Positions 1-12,004 of a stretch of DNA of 64,000 bases are shown here, one piece after another. The notes under the pieces were generated by a model. It was given only the letters and a program-made list of their open reading frames with translations, was not told the origin of the DNA and did no database searches. The DNA is from Tubulanus polymorphus (Eukaryota > Nemertea > Palaeonemertea > Tubulaniformes > Tubulanidae). Each line of letters begins with the position of its first letter. Position 1 is the first letter of the stretch. The position numbers and the translations under genes are program-made. The stretch spans positions 16,308,155-16,372,154 of the forward strand of contig NC_134033.1 of NCBI RefSeq assembly GCF_964204645.1. Direction: 5' to 3'.

Positions 1-3000
1 AAACCTGCTGATGTTAATGAAACAATACCAGAAGTTATTCTAGGATTGATATCTCCTCAACTAAAACAACCGATAAATGACGTCAATATGCCATGTGCGG
101 CGATGATACTGAATAATCCACGAGGATCAGCGAACTGGGTTCGATTCCCGTGCCAAATTATACAAACGCATACAACATTCATTTGTGAAACAGAGAGAAA
201 CGACTTTAATACGTCATCACAAAACGATACAACTGAAATAACACGCAACAACTTTAAACGATTTAACTCCACGTGTTTAAGAGGCTGGATTCATATAGAA
301 GCGCAATGCTATCAGATACATACAGCCTGGAAAACGCTCCATACTGAAAGTTTAACAATCCAAACAGCGAGAGAAATGTGTCTTACAATCGGCGGAGACT
401 TAGGTATAATAACATCTAATATTGATATTCAGAATTTGATAAATGTTTTTCACTATCAGCATCAATATGGCGCTATACTGACTAATCATACAAGCGGAAG
501 AATTGTGGCAATAAAACCAGTTGTAATCAGAGATTGGATAACGTATATTAAAACAGTGAAATGGTCAGTGACTGCATTCGATAATGGGACAGATGTAGCG
601 CATTCCGTGCTATGTTCCTATGATGTAACTGGTGAAGAGTTAGCTTCTATAAGCGGATGTAAATCGTGGCAGTTTCAATGTAACGATCAAAGATGTATCA
701 GCGACCATCGTGTATGTGATACTAGAAACGACTGTCAACACGGTGAAGATGAACTCGATTGTTCGGGTTCAAACTTAGACAGTCAGTTCCAGTGTTCGGA
801 TGGACGAGTTATATCAGTGAGTACTGTGTGTGATTTTGTACGAGATTGCGCTGACGGATCAGATGAGAACTCGTGCTATCATACTTTATGTTCCTCAGAA
901 CAGTTTAAGTGTAAAAACGGACAATGTGTGGGTAAATATAAACGATGTGATGGACTGGTTGATTGTAAAGATAAATCCGATGAGATCGGCTGCTCTTCCG
1001 ACGAATGTAACGGGTTTTTGTGTGTAAATGGTGAATGTATCAGTTCTCTGTTGTATCGGGATGGTGTTGTAGATTGTGGCGGGGACCTCGAAGAAGATGA
1101 AATAGTGCCAACAAACATAACGATTAAACCACAACTTCACTGCACTACAGAGAACTACTGCACGACCAATTTCACTTCACTCTGTACAGAATCGGATAAA
1201 CAAAGATGTTCATTCAATTCTCCTCATTGTTACGCGAGAAGAGATAGATGTATTTTAGAAAGAATGTCGACAGGTTTTCCTGTTTGTAGAAGACTCGAAC
1301 ATTTACTGAATTGTAATGAGTTTGAATGTCCAGCTGGTACAGTGAAATGTCCATCGTCTTACTGTATACCGATTAGACACGTGTGCGATGGTCGATCTGA
1401 TTGTCCTCATTCAGAAGATGAATTCAAATGCGAAACGTTTTCGTGTCCAGGAATGTTTAAATGCGGTGATGAACACAGATGTATTCCTCAGTCGGAAGTT
1501 TGCGATGGCGTCGTTAATTGTAAACACAACTCGGATGACGAGGCTTTCTGCGACGTCACGTGTCCTAACTACTGTAAATGTCAAGGTCGTTTGATTGATT
1601 GTGAAAACGCTTCTTTATCTGATATTTCTAACATTTTTGCCGCGTCGACTCGCGTTCTGATTTTATCGAATAACCGAGTTAGATTTAATGAATCGACATT
1701 TTCTCCATTTTTATACCTTTTTATACTCAATATTTCCCGTAATGATTTATCTGACATTGTCTCCAACGCGTTTTCTAATCTACGCAATCTAAATATATTA
1801 GATCTGTCCTATAATCACCTAGTATCACTACATGCCGATACATTCACTGGTTTAAACAATTTAAAACAACTTTTACTCGCTGGAAATCCGCTGAGATATT
1901 TGGAAGATGGAAGCTTCAACGGTTTGACATCACTTCCGGTTATGGATCTACACGGTCTCTCTATATCGGTTCTTACTCGTAACGTATTCCGAGGTTTACC
2001 AGCGCTGAAATATTTGAATATCAGCAGTAACGCAATCAGATCAATATCCAGATACGCGTTTTCTGGGTTAAGTTCACTGGGAGTTCTAGATTTCTCCAAC
2101 AACTCACGGGTAATTTCTGTGAAAAATAATATCTTCAATAATTTGACGTCTTTATATTTTCTCGCTTCGGACGCGTATAAATTCTGTTGTATGGCGCCGA
2201 ATATTGACCGGTGTCTCCCGGATCCTGATCAATTCTCATCGTGTTCAGACCTCATTGAGAACACTGTCCTCACAGCTGTTATCTGGATCATCGCTTGTTT
2301 TACTTTCGTTTCCAATATTATCGTTATTTTATTTCGTTTTAGGTCGATTCGAATTTCATCGGAAACGCGAAATAAATCGTCAGATATCCTCATCATTAAT
2401 ATCGCGCTTTGTGATTTGCTGATGTCTGTTTATCTGTTTCTGATCGCTGCAACTGATCACGTTTATAAAGGTGTTTATTTTCTGAATTCTGAAACTTGGA
2501 CTCGCAGTTCATTATGCAGCGTTGCCGGAATTGTGGTGACGATATCTTGTGAAGGCTCTTTAACATTTCTCTTTCTCCTCACGCGTTTCAGATATTCGAA
2601 TATCGTCGATCCATTTTCTGGTAACCCGGTTTTATCCTCAAATATCATTATGATTCTGTCTTGTTTATGCTGGATATTTCTGAGTTTAATCGCCTTTCTT
2701 CCGCTGTCTCGGTCCTCATATTTCGGTGATAATTTTTACGGTAGCACAGGTATCTGTTTACCTATGAATTTAATATCTATAGATGTCAATGGTTGGCAAT
2801 ATTCGTTCGCTATATTCGCTGTATTAAACGCGATCATTCTCACTCTGATAATGATGTCGTACGCGCAGATGTACAAGTATGTATCCGGAAGCAGGTCCGG
2901 TTCGGGTAGAGCTGATCCTACAGAACTCGTTCTAGCTCGACGCAGTTTAGTCATCAATTTGTGTAATTTATTTTGCTGGTTACCGTTAATAATCGTCCAG

Positions 3001-3165
3001 TTGTGCGCCGTATTTTCGGTCGAGATACCGAACCAGGTCGCCGCTTGGCTGGCCGTTCTTTTCTTACCGATAAACTCAACTCTGAACCCACTTCTTTACA
3101 CTATTCTAACTATCGATATGAAATCCATACGAGCTCGAAACAAACGCAGCAAACCAATCAAATAG
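1..3165 (+). CDS. GRL101-like 7TM receptor, copy 1 (3' exon only)
   Basis: The frame is open from base 1 to a stop at 3163-3165 (1,054 aa visible); the gene begins upstream of the window. In order it shows the end of one C-type lectin-like domain (about 1-75), a second C-type lectin-like domain (about 95-215), five or six LDL-receptor class A modules with the CxxxxDCxDxSDE pattern (about 215-520, one degenerate), a Cys-rich LRR cap, about seven leucine-rich repeats (to about 745), a CC/C/C hinge and a rhodopsin-type seven-helix bundle with NPLLYTI for NPxxY. LDLa-LRR-7TM is the known plan of Lymnaea GRL101 and relaxin-type receptors (LGR type C). It should sit in the plasma membrane with its modules outside. 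It is almost identical to the copy at 8840-12004, apart from two one-codon indels near the N-terminal end and scattered substitutions. The ligand is unknown. Family call is firm; full gene structure is not visible. Confidence 0.9.
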   Translation, partial: KPADVNETIPEVILGLISPQLKQPINDVNMPCAAMILNNPRGSANWVRFPCQIIQTHTTFICETERNDFNTSSQNDTTEITRNNFKRFNSTCLRGWIHIEAQCYQIHTAWKTLHTESLTIQTAREMCLTIGGDLGIITSNIDIQNLINVFHYQHQYGAILTNHTSGRIVAIKPVVIRDWITYIKTVKWSVTAFDNGTDVAHSVLCSYDVTGEELASISGCKSWQFQCNDQRCISDHRVCDTRNDCQHGEDELDCSGSNLDSQFQCSDGRVISVSTVCDFVRDCADGSDENSCYHTLCSSEQFKCKNGQCVGKYKRCDGLVDCKDKSDEIGCSSDECNGFLCVNGECISSLLYRDGVVDCGGDLEEDEIVPTNITIKPQLHCTTENYCTTNFTSLCTESDKQRCSFNSPHCYARRDRCILERMSTGFPVCRRLEHLLNCNEFECPAGTVKCPSSYCIPIRHVCDGRSDCPHSEDEFKCETFSCPGMFKCGDEHRCIPQSEVCDGVVNCKHNSDDEAFCDVTCPNYCKCQGRLIDCENASLSDISNIFAASTRVLILSNNRVRFNESTFSPFLYLFILNISRNDLSDIVSNAFSNLRNLNILDLSYNHLVSLHADTFTGLNNLKQLLLAGNPLRYLEDGSFNGLTSLPVMDLHGLSISVLTRNVFRGLPALKYLNISSNAIRSISRYAFSGLSSLGVLDFSNNSRVISVKNNIFNNLTSLYFLASDAYKFCCMAPNIDRCLPDPDQFSSCSDLIENTVLTAVIWIIACFTFVSNIIVILFRFRSIRISSETRNKSSDILIINIALCDLLMSVYLFLIAATDHVYKGVYFLNSETWTRSSLCSVAGIVVTISCEGSLTFLFLLTRFRYSNIVDPFSGNPVLSSNIIMILSCLCWIFLSLIAFLPLSRSSYFGDNFYGSTGICLPMNLISIDVNGWQYSFAIFAVLNAIILTLIMMSYAQMYKYVSGSRSGSGRADPTELVLARRSLVINLCNLFCWLPLIIVQLCAVFSVEIPNQVAAWLAVLFLPINSTLNPLLYTILTIDMKSIRARNKRSKPIK

Positions 3166-4680
3166 CCTCACGGCGTTGTGCAAATGAAATAGTTATCTTA
3201 TTAAGGACCGGATCGAATTTATTTACGAATTCGCTCGAACTTAATGATTTTCACTGTAGTTCGTGTCTTGTTGTAGCTATACAAAACATATAATGTTGAT
3301 AGAACACAATTGAAATTGTTTTACGGATCTGATTACCTGTGGATATCCCGTGTCCCGGTCTCTGCACCACGGAGGTGATTTCCTCGGATTATCGGAGATT
3401 ATCGCGGGTCTTGATTCGTGTGACGACAAACAATCGTCTGCCCGACTCGCCCGATAATCACTTGCTACCGCGTTACAGAAAATAACCCAAGATCCAATAC
3501 TTTTTTTTTTTTATTCTATACCCTCGAGGAGAAATAAACATGAATTATTTGACGAAATGATTACTCCAAGGGTTTAGTTACAGATATGGGAAGATGAGTT
3601 CAATAGCCATCTGCGCATTTATTTCGATTTTTTTAAAAATCTGCGTATATCAAACAAATACTACCGGTAGATTAATCAATGCGGGATGAAAAATAAATCA
3701 AATCAAATCAAAACCTTACGCTGTCTGGTTCCGCCAGCATTTCATGAGAGGTGCACGGTCCAAACTGATGATTGAATTATGTCTCGAACACAAAACAGTT
3801 TAAAATATATACAATCTCTGAATATCATATAGTTTTATTTCTACAATTTATCATGAATAACAATTAGAAAATCAAAAATTATCCAACAACGAAAAATGTT
3901 TGTGACGTCTTTTTTGATTCTCTTGGAAATTTGATTTTATTGCGGACCTAAAATGATGAAAATAAGAATAAAACATAGCTCTTATTCTGACATCTGGAAA
4001 AAACAATCAATTTCGAAATGTGAATGAGCAATATTCTATCGAATCATATCGAACTTAGATTTCATGAAGTATTATTAGCGTTTAGCCCCCGGTGCGAGTC
4101 GAAAGCCTCTGATTATCACGCGTACTCCCGCCATGCGAGACAAACGACTCAGTGACCGGCGCAGTCATGTATTCTAATGTCCAATGCATGCAATGATTAT
4201 TATATTATATTTACAAATGTCAAAATGCTTCCACAACCACCACTGTACACACTATACATGCATAAATATAGAGGTTCAAATGTATACGCAAAAACAAAAT
4301 GATTCACTACTACCGATAACAAAAAACGAGAATGAAATGTAATAGATACATAAATGAATAAGCAATTGAATAATAAATAGACAAATAGAATATATTTGTA
4401 AGAAGTAAAAAGGTGACGACTGCGTTTTCAAGTGTAACGTCGATAGACGTTGCGAGTCGGCGCTGGTGAAAGACAATTGGTGTATTATTCCGGTCCCGTT
4501 AAAATCAAAAGCGTCGCTTCATCAAACGGAATTTTGTACACAACCAAAAACATTTCGCCGTAAACTATTAATGAGTATTATATAGATATTAGTCGTTATC
4601 TAGTCGCGGAAACGACGTTCTAAAACTATCGATTATAACGGACAGCATTTTCCGGCGCAGTCATTCGTAGTAACGATGTT
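3166..4680. other. 3' flank of receptor copy 1, no further gene seen
   Basis: About 1.25 kb directly after the stop (to about 4416) is matched base for base, with small indels, by 12005-13256 downstream of receptor copy 2, so it belongs to the tandem duplication. A run of T at 3503-3513 is the clearest difference (copy 2 has GTA instead). AATAAA-type sites such as the one near 3531 could serve as polyadenylation signals. After 4416 the two copies diverge, which marks the end of the duplicated unit. No convincing coding sequence lies here. Confidence 0.7.
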
Positions 4681-4846
4681 CCGTGAGGTGCTGCCGCTGT
4701 GCTCGTCGTTAGCGGATATTTCACACACTAATACGAGTCGACTCTGGCAACCGACACTTGTTCTTCTGCACGTTGGTTGCCAGAGGTGGCTCAGATTAGT
4801 GTCTGAAAAATCCGCTAATGACGAGCATAGCGGCAGCACCTTACAG
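4681..4846. mobile_element. Foldback MITE, GGTGCTGCCGCT family, copy 1
   Basis: The two ends are long inverted repeats: the left arm starts CCGTGAGGTGCTGCCGCT and runs about 65 bases; the right arm is its imperfect complement and ends AGCGGCAGCACCTTACAG. A short unrelated loop separates them. A second copy lies at 26663-26839 and a decayed half copy near 5495-5600. It has no coding capacity, so it is a non-autonomous hairpin element of unknown superfamily. Confidence 0.75.
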
Positions 4847-5883
4847 AACTACGTACTGCACAAGACTGCGCGTACAACGGATCCGATTATCTCTGATTAT
4901 CACATGCCCCTATTCGTTATGACTGACAACCCATCGTCGCTCCATCTTCGGTTGGTATCTGAGAATTATCCCGGTGATCCCTAAATCCGCGATGCAAACG
5001 CACTCTATTTTCTATCCTCGAGAATCATAATGAATATTTACCGAAGTAACAAGCCGCACTGAAATATTCGGAAACTTTGATTTTGATTTTAAAGTTTAGT
5101 GAACCGACACAAGACTGGGAAAGTAATCAGCACAATGATTTACAGGGTTCTTATACAGATCAGGGAAATCAGCGAATTCCGGATTCCGGAACAGTTTTCT
5201 TGAAAATCTGTCAGGTAATATCAGGTGACTATCAGGATATTTTGAATTATCTGATCTACAAGAACCCAGGGTTCGTGATTGATGCAAATATTATGTAATA
5301 TGATGATATATTCACTATTAATCACTGTCACTTTTATTCACTCTTTATCTTTTGTACTTTGTCTCCGCTTCCAGGTTGACATATGAATAAGAAATAAAAC
5401 TATTCACAATAAGATTATTGTAAATCTTTACGAATCAAATAGATAACAGGTTTAATACCTATTCTAAGATAAAAAAAATATGAATCACCTCTGGTGATCG
5501 CCACGTGCTCCTCAACTCGTCGATGGCCAGAGTCGACTAAAGTCAGTATCTAGAAAACCCACTTACAAGGAGTATTGCGGCAGCACCTTACGTCAAGGCA
5601 GAGACAGTATTCGAAATAGAACGTATTTAGAGTTTTGAAATAACATTGAAAAATGGTATGTATATAGAACTGACTCGGCATTAGATATCGAATTATATTT
5701 TTACATTTCGTTTAAATCTCGTTAATCATTAATTCGGTTTCGTAGATTATTGAATTAATTTTTACGGTCGCCGTGTAGTCCGAGTCAGTCTCATCCAGCT
5801 CTATCCATATTCACTGGGAAACGCCCTACATTAATTGGATTAAAATCTATTCGCTGTAGTTAGAGTTAAACTGATCGAGGAGA
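4847..5883. other. Intergenic DNA upstream of receptor copy 2
   Basis: No coding region is supported. The stretch contains a short inverted repeat around 5145-5280 (GGGTTCTT..AGATCAG and its complement), a decayed half of the GGTGCTGCCGCT foldback family at about 5495-5600, and presumably the promoter and 5' untranslated region of the receptor gene starting at 5892. No TATA box stands out. Confidence 0.5.
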
Positions 5884-5895
5884 ATGTCAACATGA
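5884..5895 (+). promoter_or_regulatory. Minimal upstream ORF overlapping the receptor start codon
   Basis: ATGTCAACATGA reads Met-Ser-Thr-stop. Its TGA shares bases with the ATG at 5892 (ATGA overlap), in another frame. If transcription starts upstream, ribosomes could terminate here and reinitiate, lowering receptor translation. Seen directly; the effect is inference. Confidence 0.4.
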
Positions 5896-8800
5896 CGCGC
5901 AGTCTCTTAACGTTATTACTCATTCTACTAATGAAACTGTCGTCGGTTCAGACGACTGATCGGATCTCTACCGATCAACCGTCTGTAACTGTCAGTTCAC
6001 GGTGTAACAATACGTGGTTTTCACTCGATTCTACGTCCGGTTACATCGTTTCACCGAATTATCCGTCGTTTACGCGCGGTGTTGAATGTTATTGGTTCAT
6101 CAACAGCTCTTTACCGGGTACCTTTCGCGTCCAAGTTTACTACGACATCGAGCCGTCTATATTCTGTAGAGATAACTATCTTCACATCAGCGATTCTGAT
6201 AACTTACTGTGCGGTGATGGAAAACGATTAGATATTTACCGCAGTAATTCATTATCGTTGATGTTTAAGAGTGATGTAAATGATGTTGTGAAAGGAAGTC
6301 GAGTTTATGTATTTTATCGTTTGGAGCAAAAACATCTGAAAACTGTTCACGACTGTCACTCAAACACAATAAAACAATTACAAACTATTAAAACTGGTTA
6401 CAAATTTGCCATCTACATGAATAGATTTTGTCGCCTCCTCCAGCTGGAGTGGTCCGGAATACCAAAGGGTTTCGGTATGAATTTGACTTTTGAGAAAATA
6501 GATTTTAGATTCGAACAACCAGGTTTACGCGTGACCGTTCAGATTTATGACGGATGGAACACAAGTGAACCTATAATGAATATACGGGAACAAACCGGAC
6601 ATCCGCCCATCTCTATTTACACGAAAACTAACAAAGCTATCGTCACTTTTTCAATGAAACAGGTCCCAGTAGTTCTCAAAACTAATCTATTCGTTAAAAT
6701 GTATAGAATATCAGATTGGAATATTTCTAATCCATCGATTCCGATCCATAGAAACAAATCTGGAGTGCTCATTCCTGGTGATAGGCCACATGTAATAACT
6801 CAGTCTAAACGCTTATACTGCTGGTCTATCAGAGCTGAAATACTGCAGTACGTCGTCTTCAACTGGTCACGTGATCTCGTCACTTCCGATGACGTCATCG
6901 GTGTTTATAAACTGGAAGGCTTAACGGTTGTCGGAACTGATATTTTACTCGGTAAAAACTACCTGGAATCTTTAAGTATAAAGTCTGACGGATTTCTCGT
7001 GATATTGTGTTTACTGTTATCAGAGAATTTTGTCGGGAAATCGTTTAGAAATTCAACATTGATCGACTACAAAATAGAATCAGTGAAGGAAACAGACGTC
7101 AAAGTGGAAAATAAAAAAGTGAGTTAAACAGCACGAAAATATGTCGTGAATTCATTGTATTGATCCAACTTTTCTTGTTGGATACCAAGAGAATTATGTG
7201 TTCATATTGCGGTTAATGAGAATGAAGAATAGACAATTAATGAATTGAATATTGAGGACTTACTCTAGGTTTTCATCTATTGTAGGTTAAAAATGATCAT
7301 CAAGTGTCATATTCTAGTTTGTTCCCCATAAACTCGGAATGGAAGTTACAATATTGTATCAGTAGATTTGCACTCCGCTCGAAAGTCGACATCAACGAGA
7401 ATAAATTAAAACTAACAGTTTTATCAGAGAATTGTGAGAGAGCTGGATTTTATATATATGATGGTGGTAATTTTACAGCTAGACGCTATGGTCCGTATTG
7501 TACTGCTGGTCTGGGAAACTATGGTCGATCTGTTGTGAGTCTGATTACATCAGGAGGACCGGTTACTGTAGTAACATACGCTTACAACTGGCATGATCTA
7601 CTGGTAACAACTGGTGACCTTGTTTCCCTCATGTTTGTTCCTACCGACTGTGACGGGTATGTTCTACAGGAAGGAGAACGTCAGATCAATATGACGTCAC
7701 ATTGTCTCGTTATTACACCAGAAAATCGACGCCAACCGATAGAAAACATCGATGTATTATCAGAACATGAATATCAAATTGACAGTTGTTATCGTGGAGC
7801 CAGGAATCCCTGTTCAGCGATAAGTCTCAATAGTCACGTGTTAAATACCAGTCTCGTATTAAACCATGTGAAATTATTACGCACTGAATATGAATTCTGG
7901 AGGTCATCACTAATGATTGTATTACGACGTAAATGTCAGAAATTAAAACGCGGCTTTCGGGCTGTTATTGGTGGAAGGAGTGAGATAGATCATTGTGGAC
8001 TCGTGCAGTCACCGAACTTCCCTGGATTACCTACCTATACTGCACAATTATTCTATGTTTTTTCTTTTTCATCCGACAAAATCATAAATTATTACATCAG
8101 ATTCCTGTTTAAATTTATCGGACAAACATCATGCGATAAATCTACTCATTACCGCACCAGGGAATCAATATTACTGACACAAATTATCAAAATGTTTGAT
8201 GATCCAAACGATTTATTTTCCGGGTTTACAGAAACTCGTCATATAATAAAAATATGTGAAAATAACGCAGTAACAGGACTTGTATTGTACAGTCTACTCG
8301 GGTATGACTTGTATTTTGAGTTGTCAGAGTTCATGCCAATATTTCAAATTCAATACACTTTAGAACAATCACCTTTACTGAAACATCGAATTAATGGCTG
8401 CCGATCAGATTTTCTAGATTCTGGTGTTTCGTGTATTAGATACATCAAACATGAACGTCTGAATTGGGAGAACGCTGAAATTTACTGTCAACAGAAATAT
8501 GGAGGGCATCTTCTCAGTATCAACTCTCAACATGAAATGATGGCCGTAAAAAAGCTGTTCGCTACAAAACTGCTTCATGAGGCATATTCACAGGCGGGGC
8601 TTATTGTGATGATTGGATTGAAATGGCAGGTAACATGCAATTTATTTCATCATTAACATTTGAAAATTGTGATTAATTTTTTCGCCACTTGTTGAGTTAT
8701 TTCTAAAAAAATAGAACACAGGAAACAATCTAAAAAGAATATTCACTAATGTATAACACGTGTTTGTTTGTTTTTAAAGGAGTCCAGTGGTTATTACTCG

Positions 8801-11800
8801 TGGTCTGATGGGAAACCGTTGAGTTACACAGAGTGGTTTAAACCTGCTGTTAATGAAACAATACCAGAAGTTATTCTAGGATTGATATCTCCCCAACTAA
8901 AACAACCGATAAATGACGTCAATGTGCCGTGTGCGGCGATGATACTGAATAATCCACGAGGATCAGCGAACTGGGTTCGATTCCCGTGTCAAATTATACA
9001 AACGCATACAACATTTATTTGTGAAACAGAAAGAAGCCATTTTGATACATCTTCACAAAACGATACAACTGAAATAACACGCAAAAACTTCGAACGATTT
9101 AACTCCACGTGTCTTAGAGGCTGGATTCATATAGAAGCGCATTGCTATCAGATACTTACAGCCTGGCAAACGCTCCATAATAAAAGTTTAACAATCCAGA
9201 CAGCCAGAGAAATGTGTCTTACAATCGGAGGTGACATTAGTATAATAACATCTAATATTGATATTCAGAATTTTATAAATGTTTTCCACTATCAGCATCA
9301 ATATGGCGCTATACTGACTAATCATACAGGCGGAAGAATTGTGGCAATAAAACCAGTTGTAATTAGAGATTGGATAACGTATAATATTAAAACAGTGAAA
9401 TGGTCAGTGACTGCCTTCGATAATGTCACAGATGTAGCGCATTCCGTGCTGTGTTCTTATAATGTAACTGGTGAAGAGTTGGCTTCTAAAAGCGGATGTA
9501 AATCGTGGCAGTTCAAATGTAACGATCAAAGATGTATCAGCGACCATCGCGTATGTGATTCTAGAAATGACTGTCAACACGGTGAAGATGAACTCGATTG
9601 TTCGGGTTCAAACTTAGACAGTCAGTTCCAGTGTTCGGATGGACGAGTTATATCAGTGAGTAATGTGTGTGATTTTGTACGAGACTGCGCTGACGGATCA
9701 GATGAGAACTCGTGCTATCATACTTTATGTTCCTCTGAACAGTTTAAGTGTAAAAACGGACAATGTGTGGGTAGATATAAACGATGTGATGGACTGGTTG
9801 ATTGTAAAGATAAATCCGATGAGATCGGCTGCTCTTCCGACGAATGTAACGGGTTTTTGTGTGTAAATGGTGAATGTATCAGTTTTCTGTTGTTCCGGGA
9901 TGGTGTTGTAGATTGTGGCGGGGACCTCGAAGAAGATGAAATAGTGCCAACAAATATAACGATTAAACCACAAATTCACTGCACTACAGAGAACTACTGC
10001 ACGACCCATTTCACTTCACTCTGTACAGAATCGGATAAACAAAGATGTTCATTCAATTCTCCTCGTTGTTACGCGAGAGGAGATAGATGTATTTTAGAAA
10101 GAATGTCGACAGGTTTTCCTGTTTGTAGAAGACTCGAACATTTACTGAATTGTAATGAGTTTGAATGTGCAGCTGGTACAGTGAAATGTCCATCGTCTTA
10201 CTGTATACCGATTAGACACGTGTGCGATGGTCGATCAGATTGTCCTCATTCAGAAGATGAATTCAATTGTGAAACGTTTTCGTGTCCAGGAATGTTTAAA
10301 TGCGGTGATGAACATAGATGTATTCCTCAGTCGGAAGTTTGCGATGGCGTCGTAAATTGTAAACACAACTCGGATGACGAGGCTTTCTGCGACGTCACGT
10401 GTCCTAACTACTGTAAATGTCAAGGTCGTTTGATTGACTGTGAAAACGCTTCTTTATCTGATATTTCTAACATTTTTGCCGCGTCGACTCGCGTTCTGAT
10501 TTTATCGAATAACCGAGTTAGATTTAATGAATCGACATTTTCTCCATTTTTATACCTTTTTATACTCAATATTTCCAGCAATGATTTATCTGACATTGTC
10601 TCCAACGCGTTTTCTAATCTACGCAATCTAAATATATTAGATCTGTCGTATAATCGCCTAGTATCACTACATGCCGATACATTCACTGGTTTAAACAATT
10701 TAAAACAACTTTTACTCGCTGGAAATCCGCTGAGATATTTAAACGATGGAAGCTTCAACGGTTTGACGTCACTTACGGTTATGGATCTGCACGGTCTCTC
10801 TATATCGGTTCTTACTCGTAACGTATTCCGAGGTTTACCAGCGCTGAAATATTTGAATATCAGCAGTAACTCAATCAGATCAATATCCAGATACGCGTTT
10901 TCTGGGTTGAGTTCACTGGGAGTTCTAGATATCACCAACAACTCTCGGATAATTTCTGTGGAAAGTAACATCTTTGATAATTTGACGTCTTTATATTTTC
11001 TCGCTTCGGACGCGTATAAATTCTGTTGTATGGCACCGAATATTGACCGGTGTCTCCCGGATCCTGATCAATTCTCATCGTGTTCAGACCTCATTGAGAA
11101 CACTGTCCTCACAGCTGTTATCTGGATCATCGCTTGTATTACTTTCGTTTCCAATGTTATCGTTATTCTATTTCGTTTTAGGTCGATTCGAGTTTCATCG
11201 GAAACGCGAAATAAATCGTCAGATATCCTCATCATTAATATCGCGCTTTGTGATTTCCTGATGTCTGTTTATTTGTTTCTGATCGCAGGAACTGATCACG
11301 TTTATAAAGGTGTTTATTTTCTGAATTCTGAAACTTGGACTCGCAGTTCATTATGCAGCGTTGCCGGAATTGTGGTGACGATATCTTGTGAAGGTTCTTT
11401 AACATTTCTCTTTCTCCTCACGCGTTTCAGATATTCGAATATCGTCGATCCATTTTCTGGTAACCCGGTTTTATCCTCAAATATTATTATGATTCTGTCT
11501 TGTTTATGCTGGATATTTCTGAGTTTAATCGCCTTTCTTCCGCTGTCTCGGTCGTCTTATTTCGGTGATAATTTTTACGGTAGCACGGGTATCTGTTTAC
11601 CTATGAATTTAATATCTATAGATGTCAATGGTTGGCAATATTCGTTCGCTATATTCGCTGTATTAAACGCGATTATTCTCACTCTGATAATGATGTCGTA
11701 CGCGCAGATGTACAAGTATGTATCCGGAAGCAGGTCCGGTTCGGGTAGAGCTGATCCTACAGAACTCGTTCTAGCTCGACGCAGTTTAGTCATCAATTTG

Positions 11801-12004
11801 TGTAATTTATTTTGCTGGTTACCGTTAATAATCGTTCAGTTGTGCGCCGTATTTTCGGTCGAGATACCGAACCAGGTCGCCGCTTGGCTGGCCGTTCTTT
11901 TCTTACCGATAAACTCAACTCTGAACCCACTTCTTTATACTATTCTAACAATCGATATGAAATCCATACGAGCTCGAAATAAACGCAGCAAACCAATCAA
12001 ATAG
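5892..12004 (+). CDS. CUB / C-type lectin / LDLa / LRR / 7TM receptor (GRL101-like), copy 2
   Basis: Three exons join in phase 0: 5892-7118, 7286-8629 and 8780-12004, giving 1,931 aa. The start is the ATG followed by a clear signal peptide (Thr-Arg-Ser-Leu then a Leu-rich core). Residues to about 770 are CUB or CUB-like modules, the first with the typical SGYIVSPNYP motif. The first C-type lectin-like domain (about 780-945) is split by the last intron, the second covers about 965-1090, LDLa modules about 1097-1395, LRR cap and repeats about 1398-1625, and seven membrane helices about 1635-1915. The motif after helix 3 is TRFRY instead of DRY; NPLLY is kept in helix 7. Family knowledge: GRL101/LGR-C receptors carry LDLa and LRR ectodomains; the CUB and lectin extension suggests glycan or lipoprotein binding. 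The whole 7TM part is one 3.2-kb exon. Exon junctions are hand-derived but phase-consistent. Confidence 0.88.

Noticed and set aside
4633-4984. Two facing frames with LPLCSSLAD and DEHSGST motifs
   Set aside because: They mirror each other because they lie on the arms of a foldback element.
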